This document shows, one piece after another, positions 24,904 through 34,973 of a stretch of 64,000 bases of DNA (its first letter is position 1; each line of letters starts with the position of its first letter). Source of the stretch: Dongia sedimenti (lineage in GTDB: Bacteria > Pseudomonadota > Alphaproteobacteria > Dongiales > Dongiaceae); contig JAUYVI010000010.1 of NCBI GenBank assembly GCA_030715195.1, positions 62,001 to 126,000 of the forward strand. The letters are read 5' to 3'. Position numbers and translations under genes: made by a program. The notes beneath the pieces were generated by a model, which was not told the DNA's origin, searched no databases, and worked only from the letters and a program-made list of their open reading frames with translations.

Positions 24904-27900
24904 ATGATGGCAAAGACAGAAGGCTCAGTGACACGCATTCCGCTTCGTCATCTCTCGGTGCGAGTTCCTTGGCACGACGCAGGTTGGGACGGTACGGTCT
25001 GCCGTGCTCCCCGTTTCAATTCGAGCTGCCTAGCTCTCAATCGCATCGCATCCGCAAAGGACGAAGCCGCCGAGGCCGGCTACGCGGGTCAGCTCCTCAG
25101 CGAGATACCAGCGGAGAACGCTCCCCCCTGCTTTGCCGAGCGCGTCAATTTCCTCTCGCCGAAATCACAGCGGCGGTTGGCTCGTCACGCATATTCTAAG
25201 ACGAGCGACCACCACAAACACATTTCAGACACGATTTTCACACACCCTGCGTATTCCGCCGCAGCCACCCCGTTTGGCTGGCTTCTGAAAGACCGAGCTT
25301 GGGGCGAAGAATGGCGAGATGGAAAGATCGACAACAAGGCGATCGCCGAACGATATGCCATCGATTCCCGGCCGGAATATGAGCCAGTAGAGCCGGGATG
25401 GCTTGACGAGAGGCCGTGGATTCAAGGTCATGCAAATCAAAAGGCATTGCTCGACGGTTTTTTCGGCGCGTTGAAGCCACAGAAGAGTCTCGTCTTCATG
25501 TACGCGAAGCGCTCCCCACTGATCGACGACGATCAGTGGATGATCGTGGGTGTCGGACGAATCACTTCCATCGGAAATCTTCAAGAATGGGACTATACCC
25601 TCGCGAAAGGCGTGCCGATTCGTTCCTATCTCTGGGAGCGGTCGGTCTGCCATAGCATTCGCCCAAATGGCGACGATGGCGTGTTGCTGCCCTATCACGA
25701 TCTTTTAGGCCGGTGCGAGAGAGATCCAAGTCTGGATCCGCGCGATTGCATCGCTTTCGTCCCGAAGGAATATCGGGACGAGTTCTCTTATGCCAGCGAG
25801 CATGTCGCCACGGGCAGTGCTATCGCGGCGCTATTGTCGGTCAAGGAAGCCTTGACCGCATATGACGCGCGCTTCGGGGGCGAATGGACTGCCCAACTGA
25901 GGTGGATCGATCGACGCCTCGGCGAATTGTGGCATCTACGCGGTCCGTTTCCAGGTTTGGGCCCCGTCCTATGCGCATGCGGTGTCGAATATGGCTATCA
26001 GCTCGCCTATCACTTCTTGGAGCAAGCAGGGGAAAACGGTGATCCGTGGCCGGTGCTCGCGGCCCTGGTGCAGAATCCGAATTCCCTGCCCGCAGACCTC
26101 AAGGCACAAGTCATCGGCTTCGCCGACACATGGAGATTCCTTGAAAGCGATCGAGGAGCGAAGCGGCTTTCGCTGATCAAGCTGCTGGCACGCTTCGACC
26201 TCACCGCCGGACAAGTGGCCCGCTGGTGGGACCGCGCCGCACGAAATAACGAGGGCCTTCATCTTGCGAGCGAGGAGATCAGCGACACCGCGATCCTACG
26301 GAACCCGTATGCCCTTTATGAGTGTGACCGTCTCCAGTCAGAACCGATCGCCTTCCGAACGATTGACCAGGGCGCTTTTCCGGAAAGACCCATAGCAGGC
26401 GCACACCCGGTCCCTGAACCGTCGTCAATGACCGGCCCGGCCGATGGCCGGCGCCTGCGCGCTGCAACTACTGCCATTCTGGAAGATGCCGCTCTCGAAG
26501 GCCACACTCTGCTGGCACGCGAGGAGATCATCTCCCGGCTCAAGAGCCTTAATCTGAGTCCAACACTACCGGCAACGGAAGATCAGTTCGAGATACATGG
26601 AGATAAACTCGCACCCGTAATTTCTCATTGCACCCTCGCCAACGGCAAGGTGGCATACCAGATCGATCGCCTGGTCGTTGCGCGCGAGTTGATCGAATCT
26701 TCAATCCAGAAGCGGGTGAAACTGGGCAAGCGTCTTGCTGTCGATATTGCCTGGCGCACCGATTTGGACGCGGAATTCAGGGATGTGCCGGCACCGAAAG
26801 GTTCGCTGGAGGACCGCGGGCGCGACGAGAAAGCGGCGGCACTGGCAGAGCTGGCGGCCTCGAGGTTCTCAGTCCTGATCGGCGCAGCGGGCACCGGCAA
26901 GACGACTTTGCTAAAATTCCTATGCCGCGTCCCGGCGATCAGGCAGCGCGGCATCCTGCTGTTGGCACCGACCGGCAAAGCTCGCGTCCGGCTGCAGCAG
27001 GCGACTGGAGTCGAAGCCCAGACGCTGGCGCAATTTCTACGCCCCCTCCGTTACGACGACGCCACTCAGAGATACCGTGTCATCGGTGATCTAGAACGGT
27101 CCTCAAGCTGCAAGACCGTGATCGTCGATGAAGCCTCTATGCTCACAGAGGATATGCTGGCGGCATTGCTTGACTCATTGAGCGGAGTCGATCGCATCAT
27201 TCTCGTCGGCGACCCGGGTCAGTTGCCGCCGATCGGCGCCGGGCGGCCTTTCGTCGATATCGTTAAACTCCTGGCGCCGGAGACCTTCCCCCGGAACCAG
27301 CCACACGTCGGCCGGGGCTACGCCGAGCTCACGACCGGCAGCCGTCAGAAAGGCGAGCAGCGACAAGATCTCGAATTGGCAGAACTCTTCAGCGGCCGCT
27401 CGACCGGACCCGCCGGCGACGAGATCATTTCCAAACTGACGGATGAAGATTGCGGCCAGCATCTCCGCATCTGCGCATGGAGCACTCCGTCTCAACTCGC
27501 CGAGCTTCTGCCGAAGGTCATCAGCCAAGAGCTACAAGTTGATCACGGCGATCTCGAGAGGTCGTTTGCTCTTAAAGCCTTGGGGGGCACGGAAAGCGGC
27601 GGGTATGTCTACTTCAATTTCTGGTCTTCTGGTCCGGCCGCTGATGGCTGGCAAGTGCTCTCCCCAGTCAAGGGCGACGCAGCCGGCACCGCAATTCTGA
27701 ATCGGCTGATCCAACGTGGTTTCCGCGACGAAACTCGCAAGCGTGCACAAAACCAGGACTGGCGTTTCGCGAAGGTCGCCGCACCTATGGGAAGTGACGG
27801 AATTATCTACGGCGATAAGGTGATCAATCTCGGCAATCGCCGCCGCTTCAGCGTGTGGCCCAAACAGAATAGAGATGGCAAAGAACCGCTCAAATACGTC

Positions 27901-28701
27901 GCCAATGGTGAGATTGGTATCGTCACCGGGCCGTTCCGGAAGAAGGGCAGCAAGGTAAGTCTCGATAACCTGAGGGTGACGCTGTCCTCGCAGCCCGGGT
28001 TCGAGTACACATATTGGAATAGCGATCTCGACGAAGATGGTAAGCTGCTTGAGCTTGCGTACGCTCTCACCGTTCACAAGGCGCAGGGCAGCGAATTCAA
28101 CAAGGTGTTCGTAGTTCTTCCGAACCCCTGCCGGATCCTTTCCCGAGAGCTGCTCTACACCGCGCTTACCCGGCAGAACTCACGATTGATTCTGTTCTGC
28201 CAGGGGGAGCCGCACAAGTTGCTCGACTATCGCCAACTATCCGACGCAGCACGGCGCCTAACCAATCTATTCGAAGCACCGGAGCCCGTGCAGATCGGGC
28301 AGCGCGTCTACGACAACAAACACATCCATCGGTCAAGGCGCGGCGAACTGATGATCTCGAAATCCGAAGTCATAATAGCGAATGAGTTAGCATCGGAGAG
28401 TATAGAATACGAGTATGAGCGACCCTTCATCGGCGGGGACGGATCGCGGCGGTATCCTGACTTCACGATCGAGGACGCCGATACTGGAATCGTTTGGTTC
28501 TGGGAACATCTAGGCATGCTCGGGGACGAAGAATACGGACGAAAATGGAAACTCAAGCTTGCATGGTATCGCAACAATGGCGTCAGGCTCCATGAAGAGG
28601 GCGGCGGTCCGAACGGCACTCTCGTCACGTCTACCGAAGCTCAAGGCATAGACTATGTTCAAATTCGCAAACTGATTAAGATGATCAAAAGCGGCACTTA
28701 G
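24904..28701 (+). CDS. SF1 RecD-like helicase with C-terminal nuclease-like domain
   Basis: 1265 residues. Residues 1-500 form a long N-terminal region that begins RIPLRHLSVRVPWHDAGWDG, a pattern I associate with large AAA/helicase proteins of defence islands. The helicase core has Walker A GAAGTGKTT (about residue 658), Walker B VIVDEASML (about 738), the following LVGDPGQLPPIG, and late motifs TVHKAQGSEF and LLYTALTRQNSRLILF of the UvrD/RecD type. The last 120 residues contain YPDFTIEDADTGIVWFWEHLG, which fits the D...E pattern of a PD-(D/E)XK-type nuclease with the lysine replaced. It is convergent with the Druantia genes. A DNA-degrading defence role is inferred. Confidence 0.8.
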   Translation: MMAKTEGSVTRIPLRHLSVRVPWHDAGWDGTVCRAPRFNSSCLALNRIASAKDEAAEAGYAGQLLSEIPAENAPPCFAERVNFLSPKSQRRLARHAYSKTSDHHKHISDTIFTHPAYSAAATPFGWLLKDRAWGEEWRDGKIDNKAIAERYAIDSRPEYEPVEPGWLDERPWIQGHANQKALLDGFFGALKPQKSLVFMYAKRSPLIDDDQWMIVGVGRITSIGNLQEWDYTLAKGVPIRSYLWERSVCHSIRPNGDDGVLLPYHDLLGRCERDPSLDPRDCIAFVPKEYRDEFSYASEHVATGSAIAALLSVKEALTAYDARFGGEWTAQLRWIDRRLGELWHLRGPFPGLGPVLCACGVEYGYQLAYHFLEQAGENGDPWPVLAALVQNPNSLPADLKAQVIGFADTWRFLESDRGAKRLSLIKLLARFDLTAGQVARWWDRAARNNEGLHLASEEISDTAILRNPYALYECDRLQSEPIAFRTIDQGAFPERPIAGAHPVPEPSSMTGPADGRRLRAATTAILEDAALEGHTLLAREEIISRLKSLNLSPTLPATEDQFEIHGDKLAPVISHCTLANGKVAYQIDRLVVARELIESSIQKRVKLGKRLAVDIAWRTDLDAEFRDVPAPKGSLEDRGRDEKAAALAELAASRFSVLIGAAGTGKTTLLKFLCRVPAIRQRGILLLAPTGKARVRLQQATGVEAQTLAQFLRPLRYDDATQRYRVIGDLERSSSCKTVIVDEASMLTEDMLAALLDSLSGVDRIILVGDPGQLPPIGAGRPFVDIVKLLAPETFPRNQPHVGRGYAELTTGSRQKGEQRQDLELAELFSGRSTGPAGDEIISKLTDEDCGQHLRICAWSTPSQLAELLPKVISQELQVDHGDLERSFALKALGGTESGGYVYFNFWSSGPAADGWQVLSPVKGDAAGTAILNRLIQRGFRDETRKRAQNQDWRFAKVAAPMGSDGIIYGDKVINLGNRRRFSVWPKQNRDGKEPLKYVANGEIGIVTGPFRKKGSKVSLDNLRVTLSSQPGFEYTYWNSDLDEDGKLLELAYALTVHKAQGSEFNKVFVVLPNPCRILSRELLYTALTRQNSRLILFCQGEPHKLLDYRQLSDAARRLTNLFEAPEPVQIGQRVYDNKHIHRSRRGELMISKSEVIIANELASESIEYEYERPFIGGDGSRRYPDFTIEDADTGIVWFWEHLGMLGDEEYGRKWKLKLAWYRNNGVRLHEEGGGPNGTLVTSTEAQGIDYVQIRKLIKMIKSGT

Positions 28702-29071
28702 GTAGATGGGTTGAATTTCTCTCACCTCGACCTTTATGCTTGGCAGTCGAAAACTTGCACCCTTCAGTCGCCGACCCCGTGAATTCTCACGCCGCTTCGC
28801 GGCTTGTAGCAGAGTGCGTGAGTCGTCTCCGACGGATTCGCTTCGCCTCTCGCATCCCCCGTCGCGCTCGGGTCGAATTCAGACACGAATGCGGCGTAGT
28901 TTAAGCTTCGCACCGGAGGCGGAGGCCGAGACCAGGGCTGCTTTCTTAAGATCGAAATTCTTGAATATCTTAAATGGTACCTTCGATCCGCTCGGCGACA
29001 TCGGCGGCTGTCATGCTTGTTGGAGATCCGTGCCTCCATGAAGGTATAAGGCACGCGCGGCGAGACTGATC
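28702..29071. other. Convergent intergenic region
   Basis: 370 bases between the ends of the helicase gene and druE. No gene is supportable. Short palindromic stretches such as GCCGCTTCGCGGC (28790-28802) occur. No stem with a T run was found. Confidence 0.35.
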
Positions 29072-32000
29072 CTAAAACAATGTAGCTGGTCGCTGCCGAG
29101 CGAACTCGATGGCTTTGACCGGTCGGCGCGCGACGTCGAAGGTATCGACAAAATAGACCTCATGCGCCGGGACCGCTTCCATCGTAGCCTTGAGTGGCCC
29201 AGCCACAACTGATCCGGGGTCGACTTTCCAGAAAGGGTGAACGAGAACGAACGCCTCCGTCCGGCCTTGGATGGGCTTCAACAAGACCGGAAGGTCCAGT
29301 GGACCGTAGTGCTCGATGCGGCGGTTCTTCGGATCGAGTCTGCGTATTTCCTCAGCTGCCTCCGTCGCAAGATACTTCCAATCGGAGAGCTCGCGGAAAT
29401 TTTCCCAGTGGCCATCTAGGCCGGCCGAGTAATCCGGCTCCACCAGGGTTCGCAAGAAACCGAGACCCAGCCGCCAATCGAGAAGGCCGTGCAATGCACG
29501 GTTATTGTATCTCTGGAGGCATCTGTAGCAGGCGCGTGCGCATTCCTCTCGATGGCTGTCAGAGAAGAAGGTCTCCACCAGAACATCATGGTCCCCGTAG
29601 ACGAGGGATTTGATCAACCCGGTTACTATCGGCTCGCCACCTTCAGCCGTCGCTAGGCGGCGGCAGAATCCTGCTCCATTGACGAGCGTGTCCGCGATCT
29701 GAAGCATCGGCTTTCCGTCGCGCAGTCTAGGTTCCAGGGCTTCGAACTCTTCCGGGCCAATATCGAGCTCTAGGGCGGCGCGCTGGACCAGCAGCTGGGT
29801 CGCCGACACGGCGGCTGCCCGGACGCTCGTGGCGTATGGCTCGCGGCTACCCAGACGTCCAAGCGACAGGCGTGGCGGAAGCTGTTGCAATGAAACGTAT
29901 AGGGAGTCGGTGGGCTTCCGCGACATGAGCCGGACGACATCGGGCGGCGCTGGAAGGCCGCTCGCATCCGTGCTTCGGTCCCAGCGTTTGGGGTCCTGTA
30001 GCAGATCCGCGCTCACGTACTGTCCCGAGATCTTGTTAATATATATGGAGGGATTGGTTTGAATCCTAAGGGATTTCTGGGTTGCCTCGGCAACTACGAA
30101 CCCCTCCGGTTCTCCCGTATCGCCGATAGGGCCACGGTTCCGGCGTATGATGGCGGCATCGGAGCCCGTCGCGAGTGACATATTCGACGACGTTACGTCG
30201 GTGGTCCGAACCGATTCGATCTCGCTCGAGGTCTCGCGGCGGAACCCTCGAATATCCTCGTCCTCCTGATCCGCCGAGAGCGGATCGAAGGAAGTGCGAA
30301 AGGCGGCCGGCATGTGAAAAGGCTCGTACTGATTAACCTCGAGAGTTTCGCCGCAATCGCCGCAAGGTTTCGACTCGGCCGGAGACGCCCCTGAAGTATT
30401 CGTTGCGCCGCACCGCCGGCAGATCGCGAGGTAGGATACTTCCAGCCACCAAGGATCACCCGGCGGGGGCTGGAGATATGCGCTAAATTTCTGCGCATTG
30501 ACTATGATTCGCCCCAATGGCGCCGTAAACCCCACGGAGACGAGCGCGCGCTTATCTCTGATCAACCCTCTTCCCGGAGCGAACTCGTAGATGGCAAGGT
30601 CGGCTTCGCGATCGATGGTATCCCAGATCGGTTCGTCCAATTCGTTCCGGTCGATGCCGACATACAGATCACGAACGCGGGTGGGCATTCCATACATGGG
30701 CAATAGGCCTTGCTCCGCTAGGAAGCTGGCCAGCGTGCTCGTGTGCCGCTGACCGAGGTCCCGCCGCGATTCCAGCTCTCTATTGAGAGACTCCAGAGTG
30801 ACCACTTCCAGCAAGGCTTCTTCACGGCCTGCCTGTCCGAGACCGAGCACATGGGCGAAGTGACATCTCACGCCGTCCGTTTCCGACAACGCCGCGTTCA
30901 GCCGTTCCGGCCAGCCGCTGGAGGAATCATAGAACTTCGAACAGGGAAGGAACTCTCCATGAATATCCGGAGAGATATCATCACCTGGCCAATTCGGACC
31001 ACAAGCGTCGCGGAGTTTTGCCGATGCTGCAGTCAACCACACTTTACGAAGGAGTCGCGCCGGAATGGCGAGGTGGTCGGTCGTCAGGAACGGCGGTGGC
31101 GGCGCATCCCCCGTAATGGCCTCAGGATGCTTGAAGTAATGAAGGTCGTGACTACGGCTCCGGCATAGCGTGGCGACCAACGAGAACGCCTGCCCTCTGC
31201 GCCCTGCCCGCCCGACTCGCTGCTGATAGTTGAAGCGCTGTGGCGGCATGTTTGCCTGATAGACGGCCTGAAGCGCTCCGATATCGACGCCAACCTCCAT
31301 CGTAGTAGTCACCGAGAGAAGATCTATTTCCTTCGCTCTTCTTTCCAGTCCCTCATCGTGATCACCCCGCGCTTGGACGAATATTCCACGGAACTTCCGA
31401 AGGCGCTCTGCCGGCGACTGCGTTTGACCGGTCAGTTCCTCGCAGCGCAATCTGAAGGCACCCAATCCTTCTCTCGCGTTGCGCTCTATGGTCCTGGCCA
31501 GGACGTTCCTCGCCCGAAGAGCGGAAACCCTGCCCGACGGCTCAGCCGGCAGAGGATGCTGGCACCGCGTGCATGTACCGGAACCTCTGTGAAGATGCGC
31601 TCTGGTACAGTTGGCGCATTCGAAATACGCGTGGTCCGCGGCTACGACGCGAATGAACAGGCGGCCCGGATCGATCCAGCCCCGGGGATGGCCGAGCTCC
31701 TCGAAGTTGCGAAGTACTGCTTCGAGCTCCGCGTTCGGGCTGCCGGGGGAATTGGCCTCTGCAAATTCGCGGACCCTGGCACTCCGGACGGACTCGCCTG
31801 AAATCCAATCCCTCGGCTGATCGTTAGCTTCCACCCACCTGTTGCCTCGCACTCGGTAAGCATCCGCGAAGACGCGCAGATAGGCATCGAGTCGATCCGC
31901 CGCGGGTGCGGCTTTGCCGAGCAGACTGGGATATCCAAGGCCGGTCTCCTCCAGAGCGAAATAGGTCTTGGAGAAGAGAACCTCGTCCACCAGAGGCCGC

Positions 32001-34969
32001 TGGTCGGCAATGACTGCGGACCGCGCCTTCTGAATAGCGAGACTGTCCCCCTTGCTGATCCAATCGATCCAGCCATCCTTTTCGACGAAGAGACGATTCC
32101 ATTCGAAGCGCTCGGAAGGCGGCCCGCCCGCCGGTATGGTAGCGATGCCGATGTCGTCGGTTGGATGCATGCCCAGCTTGACCATTCGGCCCAGCAAAGG
32201 GCTCGTTTGGGCTTTGGCGGCTGTTCCGGGGACCGGAGCGGCTTCGACGATCCTGTCGAGAGGGATACGATCGGGGTCACCTCGCGACATTGCCTCCTTG
32301 ATCAATCGTGTCAGCCGATCGATTTCGTCTTCGTCGCCGGCCTGGAAGGCTTTGAGCCTCTGTGCCTTGAGCTCCTCCTCGGAGAGTTGGGGTTTGGATT
32401 GTTCGGCCCGAAGAGCTTCGAGGAGCAACTGGCGCCGGCTGTCTTGATGATGCCGGCGTTCGATGTCCACGGCCGCACGGGCTGCGTCCTGGCGGCTGTC
32501 GGAGAACACGACGGCCTTTGCCATATTTCCGCTCGCGTGCAGAAGATCGAATACCTCCGTGGCGACGAGCTGGGAACTTCTCGCGAAGCCTGTGCGGAAA
32601 TTTCGTATCGGAGACCGTCTGAATTTCCGGCTGCGGCCCGCATAGTCCGCACCGCATGCCGGGCAGCAATTTGGCCCGGCTGATCCGGGACTGCGTAAAT
32701 CCAAACGGCCTTGACCTCTCGACAGTTGAAAGATCCGGCCCTTCACGACCCCGGGAGCGGATCCTTCCGTACCTGTGACCACGCCATTTCTCGTGTCGAG
32801 CGTGGCGGCGATCCAGGATTCCCCGGCATTGTCTCCGTGCTTGGGTTCGCGGCGGCTCGGCCAGAATATAGCGAATTCCTCGTAGCTCAGATCCTCGAAG
32901 TTGCCGTCGCTCGCCGCCTCCGGCAGAGACTCGAGATCCGGAGATGCTGGAAGCAGCTCAACCTGCACGCCGCGATTACCCGAGTTCTCGCCTCGGCGCC
33001 CCCCGACGAATTCCTCTCCGCAGGACTCGCAGTACACGAGCTCGAAGACCCGGCGCAGCTCGCCATCGATGCGGACGTATGTCGTCCCCCGCTCTACGCC
33101 GACACCTTCGAAGGTTACGACGTCGTTAGCGGTTGCGACTGGTACCGCAAAAAGGCCTTCGACGCTTCTGATGAACGTGTGGATCCGGAAGCTCGTAGTA
33201 CCATCCGCAACAGCGGCGCCGTAGAGCGCTGCGAGGCGATCCCCCAAGCCACGGAGCAGGCAGATGCCTCGAAGCGCCTTCATATGCTCCGGTCGCTCCG
33301 CCCCGAATAGCTGCCGGGCCAGTACATCGCTCGGCGTGGCGCGCAACCGCCCGCTTCCGGCTTCCCGGCACCCGAGGGTCAAATGAGCCGCCGCTTGTTC
33401 CACGGCGGCGACTGCAGCCTCCGATGCCGAATCGGGCCTATTGTCCGGACACAGGGAATCGCAACAGCGGATCAAAACCTCATCCAACTGCTTCGATTTC
33501 TCCACCTTACCGACGTAGTCGCCTGACGGTGAGAGCAGGTCGAGCAGCTCGACGAATGGATTGGCGTCCAGTGGCGGGCGGATCTTCGGTTCGTCAATGA
33601 CCGGCACGCCCTCGACGACCGCCTCCTTCCATTCTTCCTTCTTCCGACTTCCGGCGTCGCTCTGCGAGCGGAACGTGCCGAGGGGCCCGAAGAAGTCGAA
33701 TAGATACTTAAGGCTCTTCTCCCCGCCATTTCCACCGATCGGCAGAGAGGCGCTGGAAGCGAGGATTCTCAACTTGTGACGCGTGGCCGGCCGATCCAAC
33801 CCCAGCCGCTGAATCAGCGAGCGGACCAGCCCAGCGATTTCCGTTCCCGCGGACCCGCGCACGAGATGCAACTCGTCAAGTACGAGAAAAAAGTATGCAT
33901 CCGGGTCTCGCGCAAGCCAGTCGCGCGTTCGATCGAACATCGCCTGTTCGATCTCACGCGACAGCATCGCGCCGAGCATCGAGACGTTCGTCACCAGCAG
34001 ATCCGGCGGCGTCTGCTGGATATCCCAGCGGGCAACCAGTTCCGCGCCGTCGACGGAGGGAAATAGATACCGGGTCGGCTCATCTGCGGGATGAGCGGCA
34101 TCATGACGACGAGCGAGACTTTGATCTTCAGAGAAGCCATACATCGCATCGGCGACCCGTTTGACGCGCTTGGCCGCCAGCTCGCGCTCCTTGCGTTGAT
34201 CCGCGCGGCGCGGATGCTTCAAGAAGCCGGCCACCGGCGTAGCGCTCGTATACCGCGCGAAGAATATTCTGTTTCCTGCGATCCGCTCATCCATCACGCC
34301 GTGCGCTTCGGGCGAGTCGAATGCCTTGCGAAGTCTGGTCAGCTGATCTTCGACGAGGGCATTCATCGGATAGAGAACCATCGCCCGCAACGCCTTGGGA
34401 CGATCGGGGTGCTCCAATGCCCGGTGAAGCTGGAAATTCGTGGGGGTGTCGCGCCACCATTGGTCCGCCAGATAGCCAGGTCTCGGTGCCGGCCAGCGAA
34501 CGGCCTCCGCAGCGAGGCATGCGAGTATGGGGAGAAGGAAAGACTCGGTTTTTCCCGAGCCTGTTCCCGAAGTCACGATGCCCGGCTGGCCGGGACGCGA
34601 ACCCCGCGCCAGCATCTCGACCTGGTGACTGTACGGCTTGAATATATGCGTGCGCAGAAGCTCTCCCTGTGCCGCCTTTCCGGGGAACAGCCCGGAAACG
34701 GCCATCTCGGCAAAGGCTCTCCTGCCCTCGCGAGTCAGATGGCCGATTGGATTGCCGTCCTTCATATCGACGAAATCGGACAACGCGTTGTCCGAGACCT
34801 TGTACCGCGGGACGGGCTCGAGATAGGGCGCCGCGGCAAGCGTCCCGGTCGACCTGAGTAGCTCATGTCGCTGCTCGGTCAGCCGCCGGCGCCGCACTCT
34901 GAAGGCGGTATCCAGATATGAGATGTATAGATCTCGAATCCGTTCGAAGCCGCCCAATGGGTCGAGCAC
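29072..34969 (-). CDS. druE: Druantia DruE-like giant helicase with DUF1998
   Basis: 1965 residues from a GTG preceded by GAGGAG, four bases after the druG stop. Helicase motifs: Walker A TSGTGSGKT at 133-141, a DEAH-type box LVLDELHLVRG near 360, SSASLP as motif III, and EVGVDIG plus QRVGRAGRRG in the second RecA domain. The C-terminus has the cysteine-rich DUF1998/MZB signature ECARACYRCLQRYNNRALHG. Additional CxxC pairs suggest zinc ribbons (CESCGEEF, CCPACGADY, CANC...CTRC, CRRCG...CGDCG). A single protein of about 2000 residues with helicase plus DUF1998 is the hallmark of Druantia anti-phage systems. The gene order with a cytosine methyltransferase points to type II. Confidence 0.82.
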   Translation of the reverse strand: MLDPLGGFERIRDLYISYLDTAFRVRRRRLTEQRHELLRSTGTLAAAPYLEPVPRYKVSDNALSDFVDMKDGNPIGHLTREGRRAFAEMAVSGLFPGKAAQGELLRTHIFKPYSHQVEMLARGSRPGQPGIVTSGTGSGKTESFLLPILACLAAEAVRWPAPRPGYLADQWWRDTPTNFQLHRALEHPDRPKALRAMVLYPMNALVEDQLTRLRKAFDSPEAHGVMDERIAGNRIFFARYTSATPVAGFLKHPRRADQRKERELAAKRVKRVADAMYGFSEDQSLARRHDAAHPADEPTRYLFPSVDGAELVARWDIQQTPPDLLVTNVSMLGAMLSREIEQAMFDRTRDWLARDPDAYFFLVLDELHLVRGSAGTEIAGLVRSLIQRLGLDRPATRHKLRILASSASLPIGGNGGEKSLKYLFDFFGPLGTFRSQSDAGSRKKEEWKEAVVEGVPVIDEPKIRPPLDANPFVELLDLLSPSGDYVGKVEKSKQLDEVLIRCCDSLCPDNRPDSASEAAVAAVEQAAAHLTLGCREAGSGRLRATPSDVLARQLFGAERPEHMKALRGICLLRGLGDRLAALYGAAVADGTTSFRIHTFIRSVEGLFAVPVATANDVVTFEGVGVERGTTYVRIDGELRRVFELVYCESCGEEFVGGRRGENSGNRGVQVELLPASPDLESLPEAASDGNFEDLSYEEFAIFWPSRREPKHGDNAGESWIAATLDTRNGVVTGTEGSAPGVVKGRIFQLSRGQGRLDLRSPGSAGPNCCPACGADYAGRSRKFRRSPIRNFRTGFARSSQLVATEVFDLLHASGNMAKAVVFSDSRQDAARAAVDIERRHHQDSRRQLLLEALRAEQSKPQLSEEELKAQRLKAFQAGDEDEIDRLTRLIKEAMSRGDPDRIPLDRIVEAAPVPGTAAKAQTSPLLGRMVKLGMHPTDDIGIATIPAGGPPSERFEWNRLFVEKDGWIDWISKGDSLAIQKARSAVIADQRPLVDEVLFSKTYFALEETGLGYPSLLGKAAPAADRLDAYLRVFADAYRVRGNRWVEANDQPRDWISGESVRSARVREFAEANSPGSPNAELEAVLRNFEELGHPRGWIDPGRLFIRVVAADHAYFECANCTRAHLHRGSGTCTRCQHPLPAEPSGRVSALRARNVLARTIERNAREGLGAFRLRCEELTGQTQSPAERLRKFRGIFVQARGDHDEGLERRAKEIDLLSVTTTMEVGVDIGALQAVYQANMPPQRFNYQQRVGRAGRRGQAFSLVATLCRSRSHDLHYFKHPEAITGDAPPPPFLTTDHLAIPARLLRKVWLTAASAKLRDACGPNWPGDDISPDIHGEFLPCSKFYDSSSGWPERLNAALSETDGVRCHFAHVLGLGQAGREEALLEVVTLESLNRELESRRDLGQRHTSTLASFLAEQGLLPMYGMPTRVRDLYVGIDRNELDEPIWDTIDREADLAIYEFAPGRGLIRDKRALVSVGFTAPLGRIIVNAQKFSAYLQPPPGDPWWLEVSYLAICRRCGATNTSGASPAESKPCGDCGETLEVNQYEPFHMPAAFRTSFDPLSADQEDEDIRGFRRETSSEIESVRTTDVTSSNMSLATGSDAAIIRRNRGPIGDTGEPEGFVVAEATQKSLRIQTNPSIYINKISGQYVSADLLQDPKRWDRSTDASGLPAPPDVVRLMSRKPTDSLYVSLQQLPPRLSLGRLGSREPYATSVRAAAVSATQLLVQRAALELDIGPEEFEALEPRLRDGKPMLQIADTLVNGAGFCRRLATAEGGEPIVTGLIKSLVYGDHDVLVETFFSDSHREECARACYRCLQRYNNRALHGLLDWRLGLGFLRTLVEPDYSAGLDGHWENFRELSDWKYLATEAAEEIRRLDPKNRRIEHYGPLDLPVLLKPIQGRTEAFVLVHPFWKVDPGSVVAGPLKATMEAVPAHEVYFVDTFDVARRPVKAIEFARQRPATLF

Positions 34970-34973
34970 GCGC

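Noticed and set aside
24246..25199. A 317-codon plus-strand frame across the helicase start, considered as a transposase remnant
   Set aside because: No transposase motif (DDE, HTH) could be recognised, and it overlaps the helicase in another frame.
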